Shown here piece by piece: positions 56,501 through 64,000 of a stretch of DNA of 64,000 bases. Made by a program: the position numbers and the translations under genes. Below the pieces are notes generated by a model that saw nothing but the letters and a program-made list of their open reading frames with translations, had not been told where the DNA came from and searched no databases. The DNA is from Campylorhamphus procurvoides (taxonomy: Eukaryota; Chordata; Aves; Passeriformes; Dendrocolaptidae): positions 434,001 to 498,000 of the forward strand of contig WBMV01005052.1 of the NCBI GenBank assembly GCA_013396655.1. The letters run 5' to 3'. Position 1 is the stretch's first letter. Each line of letters begins with the position of its first letter.

Positions 56501-59500
56501 AATTAAAAAGATCAAATTCCAAATATAGTCAAACACTTTACTTGCTCTTCAGTGAATTTTCTTCATGAAGAGAGAAACACACTAAGTAAGAAGCAAGACA
56601 CTTATGCAGCTTAAATTTTCTACTGATAAATGAGTGCATCTCCCATTTTAAAAGAAGTGCTTTTCAGTCAAGCACTGTACCCAAATGCACCTGGCTGCAG
56701 ACCAAGCAGCTGTGCTAGAAAAGTTTCAGTTAATTTAGGGACTCATATATGAGTGATTTCAGACTGGACAGTTTGGCAGACAGGAAGAAAGCAAAGAAAT
56801 CTCTAAACTCTCTGTGTGCACAGGCACATTTAGCAACACATACTGTTTATGTTGCATGTCAAAGTCCATAGTGAGCTCTAGGTGCATTAAAGTCCTGACT
56901 GAGACAGCAACACATCAGTAATTCTATGATAATCATCAAAACTCTTAGATAAAAAGCTAGAAGAAACATACTGTGGATCTCTGCTATTGCTTTTCAAATT
57001 TCTGCCTACCTGCAAAGGGACAACTGCCCTCCCTGTTACCTCTGCTAACTGGGAATCAAGGATAAGATGGCATAGAACAGCTGATGCTTTGCCATTTCTT
57101 CCAGTTCCATCCCTCTATCAGCTTGCATCAACTCTGCTTTGTCCTGAGACAAGACCATCTGTTTTGTATCACTATCCTTATTTTGGCCAGACACTGGGAC
57201 ATCTGGAAGACTGCACTGTCTACACTCTGAGAAGCAGACACTGAGCTGGATACCATCAGCATACCAGTGGCATCACAGCTGACAGTACACGCTCTTCCTC
57301 ACTCCTTGACTTAATTCATACCACTGACATATTTTCAGAGAGGGTAGAAGAAAATTTTTAAATATAATTTTACCTTTCCAGTTGGGTCAAGCAGATAAAC
57401 CAGCAGGTATGCCAAAAACATTCCACATATCCAATAGATTAGTCAGGTAATAAAGTTTCCATAGTTTTTCAAATACCATAGTTTTTCAACATTTTTTTTA
57501 CTAAAGAGAAGTAAATGCTTTTTAAAGAAAGTTTAGGTTACTGAAAAACATTAGCAGTTGGGGATGTTGTATAGGTGCTGTTTATTCTGTTAGATTGTTT
57601 TGTGTAACCTGTAAGTTCAGTGCCGTGTTGGGTTATGTTTGCTCATACTTTTGGTTTGGATAAGAGAAAATTCGGTTTTTGATTTTGTTGCAATGCAAGA
57701 CAGAGAGCTGGCTGAAATGGAAAATAATCTAGTGGTACATATTTAATAAATTTGTTTCCTACACTTTCATTGAATATTGCAGAACAAGATTTTTGTCTAA
57801 ATAATAAATCAGGCATCACAGCGCGTTATTTCATGTAATGTTAGTTCACACCTACTATCTTAAACCTCATAGAGATATATTTGCTTTTACTCAGCACTAC
57901 TTTATCTTCTGGATATGAACCACACATTTCTCCAGAAGAACTCATTTCAGAAGTATAAAACCATCTTGTAAATGAATCAGAGAATGTTACCTGAAAATTC
58001 TGCTTTTCATGACATTGTAAGGTTAATCATGACTTCACTGAACTCAAGTGGAATTTTCCATGACTCCACAGAATGAAAATTTACCTAAAGTATTGTAAAA
58101 TTCTCTCTCAGGTTTTAGCTCCCTAATATGAGAGCTGTGAAACTCCGGTAGACCTTGAGTCATGTTTAACTTTGTAAGTCTGCAGCAGTGGAATAGAAGG
58201 TGAATCACATTCCTGGCTGCCACTGTGGGCCATCCATTGCAGAGTATAAAAACTGCAGGCTAACCATTTAAAGCAGTTCTATCACTAAGAGGGAGTCAGA
58301 GAGCCTAGAATAGAAAGCCAATTCAACATGTCCCTCAAAGAATTGTGAAGAAACAAGGATGAAGGAAACAAAAACATTAGGAAGCATAATTGTCAGATGC
58401 TGGATGGAGGCAGCAGAAAGAGTACATTTTACCACAGAAGATGAATTACTAATTCAGTATATTTCCCTTCTCAAAAAGAACCATCTGTACTAATTTTCTA
58501 GGTTGCAGGCAGTTTGACTGATAGAAAACCTAACAACGAAATAAGGACAAAGTCATAGTACAAACCACACCAACAAGAAGAACAGAGAAAATAAAACCCA
58601 AAAAAACCTAGACTATCTAGCATCTTCAATAATTCATAGCAGAGGAGATGAATTTCAAGCAAAAAGAAAACAGGTAGCATTGCACTGAGAAGAAAGTTAA
58701 GTCAACACAAAAAGGCCAAGGAATTCATGGTTTTCAGTTTTCAAGCACATTAGCAAAGCTCACTGGCCCTGAAATACTATTAGTTCAAATGGTGGATGAA
58801 TGAGGTCAAACTCCCAGGTGCTAATAGCTTGTTCCCACTGATAAAGTCCCACTTATTTCTGTGCTCCTACTCCTTCATACCATTCCCATTTTGCTTCTCT
58901 CAAGACGCAGAATAAAAGTTTTTCAAAATGAAGGTTGTATCAGAATATTCAAGTATGTATTCAGAAAAGCATTGCTAATATATGACGAAAATATGCTTCT
59001 TAATACTATATGTTACTGCATTAAAGACATGATTTTCCATTTTTCTTTTTTTTAAAGTATTACATTTGCCAAGGAATCACTGCCTTTCTGGTTTGTCTTT
59101 TTTTTTTTTACTCAACAGAGCAATGCCAAGCTGATAAAATCTAATGTGACTGAACTTGTATATAAGCTTGTACAAGAAAAACAGACTAAGATCTCTTGTT
59201 ATCAATACAGTGTCTTACTTTATCATCACCTCTTCTTCATCTGTTTTACATCTCTTGAAATATGGCAATGCATACAAATTAAATTAATTCTGATATTATG
59301 ATACAGCTGTATAAAAACTTTACACAAATGCGGAGTGAATTGATAAGTCTTACTACTTTGAAAGATAACACAAATTAGAGAGGGGATCGATGTGCTCAAA
59401 GAAAGTTTCAAAACTTAATAATTTATTGATTTGCTTATCACAGATGCACAGACATACATATGTAGATATACATTTGATCGTTCATAAAATTGTCATATCA

Positions 59501-61555
59501 ATTAAACTGCATTCCTCCAAATTTAACACCCCTTATGTATCCCAAAACACAAGAAACAGCTTGTAATCTGATAATACTTCAGCATATCCACAGAAGCACT
59601 TTTTCAGCTCCCAAACGACATTTTCAATTATCTATGTACAATCGAAGTTGGTTTTCAGATGAACACTTCAAAACAGTCTGGAGGAAGAAGCTTTCCTAGC
59701 TGCCAAGAACTCTTACTATTCCCTATCACCTAAGCAGCTTAGTTTGTAGACCTTCTCATAATCTTTTCAGTAAGCACCCATAGCAGCTAACATAACTTCC
59801 CAACACACCAGTGAAAGTCTCCCATCTAATTAAAGTTCTATTTCTTATGGAACATTTCTCTGTGTGAAGATTCAATATAATGTGAATTATTGCCAAACTA
59901 TTTCTCATTTACAAATTATAAATTATGCCTAATATGAAGAAACCAAATCCATGTAATCCAAACAGATTTTAAAGAACAGGTTGTCAGAAAGAGAATTCCC
60001 AAGGCGCTAGAGGTGTAAATACAATATTTATAGAATTTGGAAGTTTGAGTGGAAGAGTTTAGATTCCTTAAGCAAATATATTATTCAAGCCTTTTCACCA
60101 ATGCTTTTGAGCATATCAATAGAAAATTAATATTCAAGGATGAAAAAATAATTACTGCTCAGTGAGACCTTAACAATATTTTGCCTCTGGTAACTAGACA
60201 TACATTTAGAACAAGTTTCACCAAAAAACAATGATTGTTTTTATCAGATCATTGTGTGAATATTCATTAAAAAACCACAATGATAAATTCAGCCTAATTA
60301 TTTGTGACTGACATAACCCAGTTGCTACTCATTTCCTGAAGAATATCAGGAAAATTAGATCCCCTCAGAAATATTCAAATATGTCAAAAGATTTTTCTCT
60401 AAGGACATCCAAGTAAGCATGAAAAACATTTAATAAAATCCCTCACATGGATACATTTCTACATACAGCCAAATGCAGGAACAGGTCTGCAAACTATTAT
60501 CAGACACCTTGCCAAGTCTCCTCTATCCCAAACATTACTGAGAGCACTTATGCAATTAGGTGATAGTGATTGAATAATTAAATCTGCGACATGCTGAGGA
60601 ATTGTCTCTCCACAGACATCAACTCACACTTGCCTTTAGTCACATATACATGAAAGAACTGAGAGTCAGATACAGAATTAAATCATATATTAAATTCCTT
60701 TGTACATGTAAAAATGACAAGGATTCACTCAGCTTCTAAGTATCCTAAATAAAAATTAGAGTAATCCATTTGTCAAGAAAAACCATTTGCTTTCCATGTG
60801 CCAGAGTAATCTTTTAGAGAAGGGGCAGGTGAGTGAGAAGAAACAATTCCACTGAAGCAAGCATTAATTAGGAATGACTATATTCACTGTGTATAAGAGA
60901 GAAATGAGGACTTTGGCCCACAATTCAATGTCTGAAGAAGAAATACATATTCAGTTACTTCTTTGTACTATCACAGTGAATAGCAAGTTCTCTGTAAGAC
61001 ATGGACCCATGTCTATTGTGTTCTGTGGATGAAACCAGCTGATTTGCCTTCAGGTGATCAGAAATCTACATTCAACAAGAGGAATGTTTCTACACAAAAA
61101 CTGTAAAACATGCATGTGGCAAGTATGGCTCATTTTCTCTACCTCAAAGCTTTACGTTTTCAGTTCAGTTAAGCAAAAGATTACATAGAGAACAAAATTA
61201 GTTATCCTTAATCTGCATTTCCCATAAACAATTATTTATAACAATTATTTATAAACAATAAATGCAAACTTTATATAACACAAATGTTACTTTTTCTAGC
61301 CTATTGGGCAGTACTTTAATTGTCTGAACAATCTTGAAGCTGAAATTACACACCAGAAAAATGTGAAAGAAGACTTAAAAGGGATTATATGCAACATTAC
61401 TTTCATACTTCAATGTCAGCATTTAAAGATCAAAAAAATAGGAAAATTTTAAAAACTCTCCATTAATGTAGGAATGTTTTGGACAAAAAGAACATATGTT
61501 CTTTACCTTTGTTGAAAAGGACAAATATGTAACTACCACTTTTTGTAATCATGAA
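5497..61555 (-). CDS. Multi-exon gene, unrecognised Ser/Pro-rich coiled-coil protein (partial)
   Basis: Twelve minus-strand exons join in one reading frame, with every splice phase agreeing, to give about 456 codons (1369 nt). The order of protein regions is: a helical Leu/Ile/Met-rich N-terminal part (exons at 61.5, 59.2, 58.1, 53.1 and 51.0 kb), an acidic Ser/Thr-rich middle with a CxxC motif (49.8, 30.8, 25.9 kb), a short coiled coil (16.4 to 11.2 kb), a basic Ser/Pro-rich tail (11.0 kb) and an acidic end (5.5 kb). No signal peptide is seen. The largest intron is 18.9 kb. Neither the true start nor the true stop is established: no GC-rich promoter is visible, and the last exon ends inside a codon. 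The make-up suggests an intracellular scaffold of cytoskeletal or centrosomal type, but I cannot name the family. Certainty is high for the exons from 49.9 to 10.8 kb and falls towards both ends. Confidence 0.75.
5591..6880 (-). other. Intron, 1.3 kb
   Basis: AT-rich intron. Contains a run of eight G (5812-5819) and a mixed (AT)n/(CA)n low-complexity stretch at about 6225-6311. Nothing coding is supported. Confidence 0.5.
6225..6311. repeat. AT/CA low-complexity tract
   Basis: Alternating TATATAATGTATATATGTAT followed by CACGCACACACATACGTATG and ACACACACAAC. Purine-pyrimidine alternation predominates. Degenerate microsatellite. Confidence 0.7.
6881..6952 (-). CDS. Exon of the long minus-strand gene, Ser-rich, 72 nt
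   Basis: Flanked by acceptor ACTCTCTTTTTGGTTAG and consensus donor CGCAG|GTGAGT. It is an exact multiple of three in phase 0, so it could be skipped without a frame change. In the frame set by its neighbours it reads [18 protein letters not shown] then RLKSTQ. A second frame is also open and richer in G/C at third positions ([17 protein letters not shown]), but it does not fit the phases on either side. The splice sites are strong; the product is unrecognised. Confidence 0.55.
6953..10773 (-). other. Intron, 3.8 kb
   Basis: AT-rich intron between the 72-nt exon and the Ser/Pro-rich exon. It also holds the 23-codon read-through tail of the latter (10773-10702). No mobile element was recognised. 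Confidence 0.5.
10774..11213 (-). CDS. Large exon: Ser/Pro-rich basic tail with RPSTPG repeats
   Basis: A 440-nt exon coding 146 full codons after completing Asp. Codons 1-12 finish the coiled coil. Codons 42-67 contain RPPVPTPTG and KSPPLPT, possible SH3-type PxxP stretches. RPSTPG occurs at about 78-83 and again at 88-93, followed by SVTPN and RPLTPS, giving a run of Ser/Thr-Pro sites. Codons 122-136 are basic ([14 protein letters not shown]). Such composition is common in disordered, phosphorylated, microtubule-associated regions; that role is inference. The acceptor is preceded by a GT-rich tract. The donor (GTGCAA|GTGAGT) is strong; if it is skipped, the frame runs 23 codons further to TAA at 10704-10702. 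This exon is the most certainly coding part of the window. Confidence 0.92.
11219..11243. repeat. (CA)n tract at an exon acceptor
   Basis: CA-rich tract on the plus strand. On the transcribed strand it is a GU-rich run ending in TGTGCACAG, and it acts as the acceptor tract of the 11213-10774 exon. Confidence 0.8.
12768..13315 (-). mobile_element. CR1 LINE 3' fragment
   Basis: Begins with AATCATAGAATGGTTTGGGC, the reverse complement of the CR1 3' end. It continues through the characteristic CTTGTTCCAGTGCCTCACC, CCCTTGTCCTATCACTACA and TTCTCTGGACCCACACAC segments, to a 5' truncation near GGCTACACTTTTGGTGCAG. It is a minus-strand copy, so in the sense direction of the host intron. It is fairly complete at its 3' end and more conserved than the 2.9-kb copy. 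Confidence 0.93.
16350..16470 (-). CDS. Exon of the long minus-strand gene, start of coiled coil
   Basis: A 121-nt exon with acceptor TTTTTCTTTTTATCTGTGTAAG and donor GCTG|GTATGT. It reads [20 protein letters not shown] and then [20 protein letters not shown], leaving one base that makes Asp with the next exon. From about residue 20 the Leu/Met spacing with Lys and Glu suggests an amphipathic helix that runs on into KDLALWEEA in the next exon. The joined stretch [16 protein letters not shown] is the clearest coiled-coil-like feature of the protein. Confidence 0.88.
16471..25896 (-). other. Intron, 9.4 kb
   Basis: AT-rich intron without a recognised mobile element. It includes a GC-richer patch at about 21219-21420 and another at 24240-24430. 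The second contains an inverted repeat (CACTGGC at 24336-24342, GCCAGTG at 24356-24362). Open frames across these patches show no family resemblance. Confidence 0.5.
25897..25970 (-). CDS. Exon of the long minus-strand gene, acidic linker
   Basis: A 74-nt exon with acceptor TTCTACCTCTTTGGAACAG and consensus donor ATCT|GTAAGT. After completing Ala it reads [16 protein letters not shown] then SASQVAGS and ends in phase 0. It is strongly acidic with Thr and Gln, and is likely part of the same disordered stretch as the preceding exon. All splice features fit. Confidence 0.85.
25971..30751 (-). other. Intron, 4.8 kb
   Basis: AT-rich intron. It has two A/C-rich low-complexity stretches (26849-26941 and 27604-27640) and a plus-strand exon-like segment at 27779-27844 that is probably chance. 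Confidence 0.5.
26849..26941. repeat. A-rich (CAAA/CCAAA) low-complexity stretch
   Basis: Repeated CCAAACCAAA, AACAAAACAAA and AACCCAACAAAAACAAACC units. No element body is adjacent. Confidence 0.7.
30752..30837 (-). CDS. Exon of the long minus-strand gene, acidic Ser/Thr-rich
   Basis: An 86-nt exon between acceptor TTCCACCATTTAG and donor GATG|GTAAGT. The single leading base completes Arg from the previous exon. It then reads [18 protein letters not shown] and [10 protein letters not shown], leaving one base. It is acidic and Ser-rich, probably disordered. Both neighbouring phases agree. It is separated from the upstream exon by the 18.9-kb intron. Confidence 0.85.
31145..31969 (+). mobile_element. 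LTR-type endogenous retroviral repeat (solo-like)
   Basis: GC-richer block unlike its surroundings. It has the segments AAGGACTGCAGGCAGTGGGG, AGAGCCCACACTGGAGCAAG and TGGACTGCACTCCCCATCTC. It has AATAAA at 31785-31790 and 31800-31805, and the end CAATGTTAACCCACCACA. I associate this structure with songbird LTR elements; the orientation is taken from the poly(A) signals. No internal viral genes follow on either side, so it is a solo LTR or an LTR fragment. The 5' edge is uncertain and no clear target duplication was found. Confidence 0.7.
33829..34718 (-). mobile_element. CR1 LINE 3' fragment
   Basis: About 0.9 kb in reverse orientation. It starts at GATTCACAGATGCGCAGAAT and includes CATCTGGCCCAATCTCCCTG, AAGTTCTTCCTCATATTCAG and CCATTGGCCTTCTTGGCCAC. 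It ends near TCATCAGCAAACTTGCTGAG. The minus-strand frame at 34465-34226 reads [20 protein letters not shown] and EC..VQFCDSW, which is CR1 ORF2 C-terminal sequence. Broken by stops. Its 3' end differs from the 12.8-kb copy, suggesting another subfamily. Confidence 0.92.
44866..44891. repeat. A-rich tract
   Basis: Nearly pure A with occasional G. Simple low-complexity sequence with no adjoining element recognised. Confidence 0.6.
45655..45735. repeat. G/T-rich low-complexity tract
   Basis: Runs such as GTTTTGGTTTGGGGTGG and TTTGGTTGGTTGGGG over about 80 bases with almost no A or C. Complement of the A/C-rich type seen at 26.85 kb. Confidence 0.75.
49738..49873 (-). CDS. Exon of the long minus-strand gene, with CxxC motif
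   Basis: A 136-nt exon with acceptor GTTCTGTCTTGTTGCAG and donor GCTAG|GTAAAA. It begins with two bases completing Glu, reads [17 protein letters not shown] and ends TLNICARCA plus two bases of an Arg codon. NICARCA holds a Cys-x-x-Cys pair; no second pair follows closely, so a zinc site is not shown. The acceptor is followed by a second AG two bases on, so use of 49871 is possible. Both sites are strong and the frame is open throughout. Confidence 0.8.
49874..50993 (-). other. Intron, 1.1 kb
   Basis: AT-rich, with nothing recognised beyond the splice sites. Confidence 0.6.
50994..51091 (-). CDS. Exon of the long minus-strand gene, possible alternative start
   Basis: Ends at a strong donor (TTCAG|GTAAAG) and reads [17 protein letters not shown], then [15 protein letters not shown], with one base left to form Glu with the next exon. 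The left splice boundary is ambiguous. Starts at 51091 (GTCTCACAAG|A) and 51064 (GGCATAG|T) are both phase-compatible with the exon at 53.1 kb. In addition, 51078 is an ATG in a strong context (AACATGG) with a stop upstream in frame, which would allow a shorter protein starting with MARHSALRL. Confidence 0.65.
51092..53050 (-). other. Intron, about 2.0 kb
   Basis: AT-rich. No mobile element or coding signal is supported. If transcription starts at the ATG at 51078, this would instead be upstream sequence, but it lacks a GC-rich promoter. Confidence 0.5.
53051..53132 (-). CDS. Exon of the long minus-strand gene, Met/Leu/Cys-rich helical segment
   Basis: An 82-nt exon with acceptor ATCTTTATCTCACTTTAAAG and donor AAAAT|GTAAGT. 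In the phase dictated by the upstream exon it reads [15 protein letters not shown] followed by [12 protein letters not shown]. It is hydrophobic and helical but interrupted by His, Glu and Asn, so a membrane segment is unlikely. It ends in phase 2, matching the next exon. The donor is excellent; the acceptor has a good tract but lacks the usual C before AG. Confidence 0.55.
53133..58084 (-). other. Intron, 5.0 kb
   Basis: Mostly AT-rich. Holds an A-rich/(CA)/C-run stretch (53957-54013). It also holds a less AT-rich patch at 56987-57300 that is open on both strands and may contain an alternative exon. A GCG|GTAAGA donor at 54069 has no convincing acceptor. Confidence 0.5.
53957..54013. repeat. 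A-rich, (CA)n and C-run compound microsatellite
   Basis: Poly-A with scattered G, then ACACACACAC, then CCCGACCCCCCCC. Simple sequence. Confidence 0.8.
58085..58179 (-). CDS. Exon of the long minus-strand gene, helical segment
   Basis: A 95-nt exon with a strong acceptor (CCTTCTATTCCACTGCTGCAG) and a good donor (TTTAG|GTAAAT). It opens by completing a codon with one base and reads [17 protein letters not shown], then [14 protein letters not shown], and leaves one base for the next exon. The composition is mixed charged and hydrophobic, typical of a helical soluble protein. An internal ATG at about 58162, with A at -3, could serve as a start in a shorter transcript. Confidence 0.6.
58180..59218 (-). 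other. Intron, 1.0 kb
   Basis: AT-rich, no recognised element. Its 5' splice site follows the 22-nt microexon candidate. Confidence 0.45.
59219..59240 (-). CDS. Candidate 22-nt microexon, acidic (EEEVMI)
   Basis: The donor is ATAAA|GTAAGA. The acceptor is TGTAAAACAG, with a weak pyrimidine tract. It starts in phase 1 and ends in phase 2, bridging its neighbours exactly and reading DEEEVMIK across the two junctions. An alternative acceptor 13 nt upstream (start 59253) would give a 35-nt exon that starts in phase 0, which does not fit the preceding exon. The phase fit supports it, but the small size leaves room for coincidence. Confidence 0.4.
59241..61506 (-). other. Intron, 2.3 kb
   Basis: AT-rich, with a perfect 13-bp tandem duplication at 61228-61253 (ACAATTATTTATA twice). 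Nothing coding is supported. Confidence 0.45.
61507..61555 (-). CDS. Exon of the long minus-strand gene (most 5' in the model)
   Basis: A 49-nt exon with donor AAAG|GTAAAG and acceptor ATTGTTCTTAAAGGCATAG. It reads [16 protein letters not shown] and leaves one base (G), which joins the AT opening the next exon to make Asp. An in-frame stop lies just upstream of the acceptor, so the coding part must begin here or be spliced in. The phase agrees with the exon downstream. The acceptor tract is only fair, hence the moderate confidence. Confidence 0.45.
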
Positions 61556-62165
61556 CTATGCCTTTAAGAACAATTTTGTATTCTTCCATTTACAACATCT
61601 TTTAAAGTATTCATTCCCATCATATTGAAGAGAAAACAACCTCTTTATAACTTCTGGTTTTAATAAAATAAACAGAAAGACCTTTTTGAAGACAATTGGA
61701 TTTGTCTCTCTCTTTGCATCTGGTTAAAAATCAAAACTGAAAAATCCTATTATTTGCATATTTATTTATATTTAATTATTCCCAGGACTGTAAACTTTCT
61801 CTGGAGAGAATTAAAAACTATGGAATGACTGTAACTCTATTCGTTTCTATTTTATTCCTTCGTTATTGGATACTTCAAAGATACACCATTTCTTTACAGA
61901 GAAGAAATTTGGGCTACATCAATACTACCCCAAAATAGTAAGCCAAGAGATGCAACCTTTGTGTTCAAAACTCCTCCTTCTGTCACAAAGGCACATTGCA
62001 ACCCTAACTGCTCAGTCCAGGACTGTAGAAACTTTATGCATTTAACATCACATACATACACACAAAACCTATTAAATTTTCATTTCTTTTTAAGCTGCTC
62101 AATATCTCAATATTTTGTAACCATTTCCATCTTCATTTTCAAATGCTCTTCCAAACGTGACTCAC

Positions 62166-62191
62166 CATCTCTCCTCCCATAATTGCACTCC
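62166..62191 (-). CDS. Candidate upstream exon, 26 nt
   Basis: Very short open segment reading SAIMGGEM, followed by a strong donor (ATG|GTGAGT). The acceptor is a modest TTTTGCTGTGAG. It starts in phase 1 and ends in phase 0, which fits the exon beginning at 61555. At 26 nt it could easily be chance, so it is offered only as a candidate and is not counted in the gene model. Confidence 0.25.
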
Positions 62192-64000
62192 CTCACAGCA
62201 AAACCTTGGCTTTATATGCATCAGTGGCCAAACCCATATTTTACTGCATCGAAGCCAGTACTTAACTCTTTTAACTGTGCTCCCTCTGTACCTTAATGTT
62301 CAAAGACCACAATGATTAAAGGAGTCAGTTTAAACTCAACTAAATCTGTGCTGCCACTGGGAAGAGTCAGACCTGCTTGTCTCCCATGTCAGGCGGCTAA
62401 CTCATCCCATTCTTATGACAGCAGTAATGCTTGTGTGGCCTACAAGGAGCAGGGCCAAGAAATTCATGTCTCTGAAGGTTCTCTCTTTCTTGCGGGTTGA
62501 TTTTTGGCTCAGCTCGGACTCACTCTTGAACATCTTTGAAGTCTTTAGTCCCAGTCAGACTGGGATTGTTTTAAACAGGCAATCAGAAGAGATGATTTCA
62601 AAACAGAGCTTTATCTTTTTTTCAATTCTGTGTCTGATGACATAAAACTAGTTATATTAAACAGGGTCATGGCTTGTTACTGAAATTAAAATGGAAGACG
62701 GAAGGTGCCACCAAGAAGCATCTTCATAGAAAATAGCAATACTAAGTCATCTTGAAATACCATTTTTATTTTCCTTGGAATATGAAATTGAAACCCTGTA
62801 GGCTACAATTTGAGGAAATATTCGGTAGATTATTAGAAATTAATTCTAGGAGTTATTTTAACACTTCTTACTTTTGATTTAGTTTATGCAAAAACATTGT
62901 ATATATTATCTTGAGATCATCACAGTAGTAGGTAAGCACAGAGAAACATGCAGAAATTGTGAAAACTTTCACAATTCCAAAGCAAAAGGTTAGAAGATAA
63001 ATTTGCTTCAAAAAATTATATTTAGATTAAACCAACATACCCGACTGCAGAAAAAAAACCCCACAAAATTGGGTAGTAAGGAAAGCACTTAAAATACAGA
63101 ATTACATACAACAGCTTCCCCTGTCTACTCATACTTAATATAACTCCATGGACTTCAAATTATTTAATATCAAAGATAAATTGGATCCTTATATTTAAAT
63201 CTCATATATTTCCTCTTTCACCTTTGCCCACGGCCAGACTTTTTTTCTAGATTTGGTATTTGGAAGTATTCTTACTGTACTTGTCTCTCCTTCACTCTTC
63301 TAGTCCTCACTGATTATGCACAGGATCTGGTAGCTATTTATGACAACAGACGACATCTGCGAGTTGAAATGCTCCTTTAGATTGTTATGTATTTATTATC
63401 CAGAATTCCTATTTTGTGATGTCATAAACTGATGATTACCCCTGATGATTTCTTATCTCAGTTATTGTTCTGGTTTTGAATTTCTCAAATCCTGAACTCT
63501 TTTCGGACTCCACAGTCTTCCACTCCTCCACCTCTCTTGCAGTATAGTCTTCACTACATTTTATCCTTTCCTCGTAATCGATACATTAATAGTCGAATGT
63601 CTTAGATATAATAATAGTGCCAGTATATTCACATACAAAGAACAGTGTCTGCATGAATGCTCCATCATCAGAGAAAATGCAAGAACAGAGGCTGGCAGCA
63701 GCACTAATTTTGATGTTACCAGGTGCAGTGCAGTTACTGCACTGATCTGCATAAGCCAGTACTGCACTTGCAAACTCAAGGTATTGTGTGCCACAGTAAC
63801 CCTGTGAATCACAGCAATGGTTAATGAGGTTTTAGATCTGCTCAAAATGGCTAGATACACACTAACTTGGACTGTTTGAAGCTATCCTTTCTTTGCAGGG
63901 CAGTCACAACATTTACTGCAGTACTCACAATTTTACCCAATGAAAGTTCTGTCCTGTCATTTCTTAAGACCGCAATCAAAGCAGACAAGTGGGATACTTG
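62192..64000. other. Right flank, no supported gene
   Basis: AT-rich sequence upstream of the most 5' candidate exon. Open frames here (for example minus 63860-63561) have no splice support or family resemblance. No CpG-rich promoter is visible, so the gene's start probably lies outside the window. Confidence 0.5.

Noticed and set aside
57376..57424. Minus-strand [16 protein letters not shown] before donor AAAG|GTAAAA, signal-peptide-like
   Set aside because: A stop lies upstream with no acceptor in between, and the hydrophobic run is easily produced by T-rich DNA.
63561..63860. Minus-strand 99-codon open frame at the right edge
   Set aside because: No splice sites or phase link to the gene, and no recognisable motif. 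Length is within chance for this window.

Overview
The window looks like avian nuclear DNA, probably from a songbird. It is AT-rich and intron-dominated. It carries several CR1 LINE fragments, the characteristic bird retrotransposon, and one LTR-type repeat of a kind I associate with passerine endogenous retroviruses. There is no bacterial-style gene packing: no operons, CRISPR arrays, tRNAs or rRNAs were seen.

The main content is one long multi-exon gene on the minus strand, running from about 62 kb down to about 5.5 kb or lower. I rebuilt it by reading the reverse complement for acceptor and donor sites and requiring reading frame and splice phase to agree at every junction. Twelve exons chain without a phase conflict: 61555-61507, 59240-59219, 58179-58085, 53132-53051, 51091-50994, 49873-49738, 30837-30752, 25970-25897, 16470-16350, 11213-10774, 6952-6881 and 5590-5497. 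The six from 51 to 10.7 kb are the firmest; the small outer ones are less certain. Together they encode about 456 residues. The 5' end lies beyond the right edge or in exons I could not find. The 3' end is unresolved; the best terminal exon is 2105-2005.

I do not recognise the protein. Its first part is helical and Leu/Ile-rich, the middle is acidic and Ser/Thr-rich with a CxxC motif, then comes a short predicted coiled coil, a basic Ser/Pro-rich tail with two RPSTPG repeats, and an acidic C-terminal segment. This resembles a cytoskeletal or centrosome/cilium-type scaffold, but that is inference from composition only.

Layout from left to right: 0-5.5 kb holds uncertain 3' exons, a CR1 3' end near 0.85 kb and a larger CR1 copy at 2.9-4.1 kb. 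From 5.5 to 16.5 kb are four exons and a second CR1 (12.8-13.3 kb). From 16.5 to 49.7 kb are three introns with exons at 25.9 and 30.8 kb, an LTR repeat at 31.1-32.0 kb and a third CR1 at 33.8-34.7 kb. From 49.7 to 62.2 kb are seven exons. Everything else is intronic or flanking AT-rich sequence with simple repeats. Most of the short open frames in the window look like chance.
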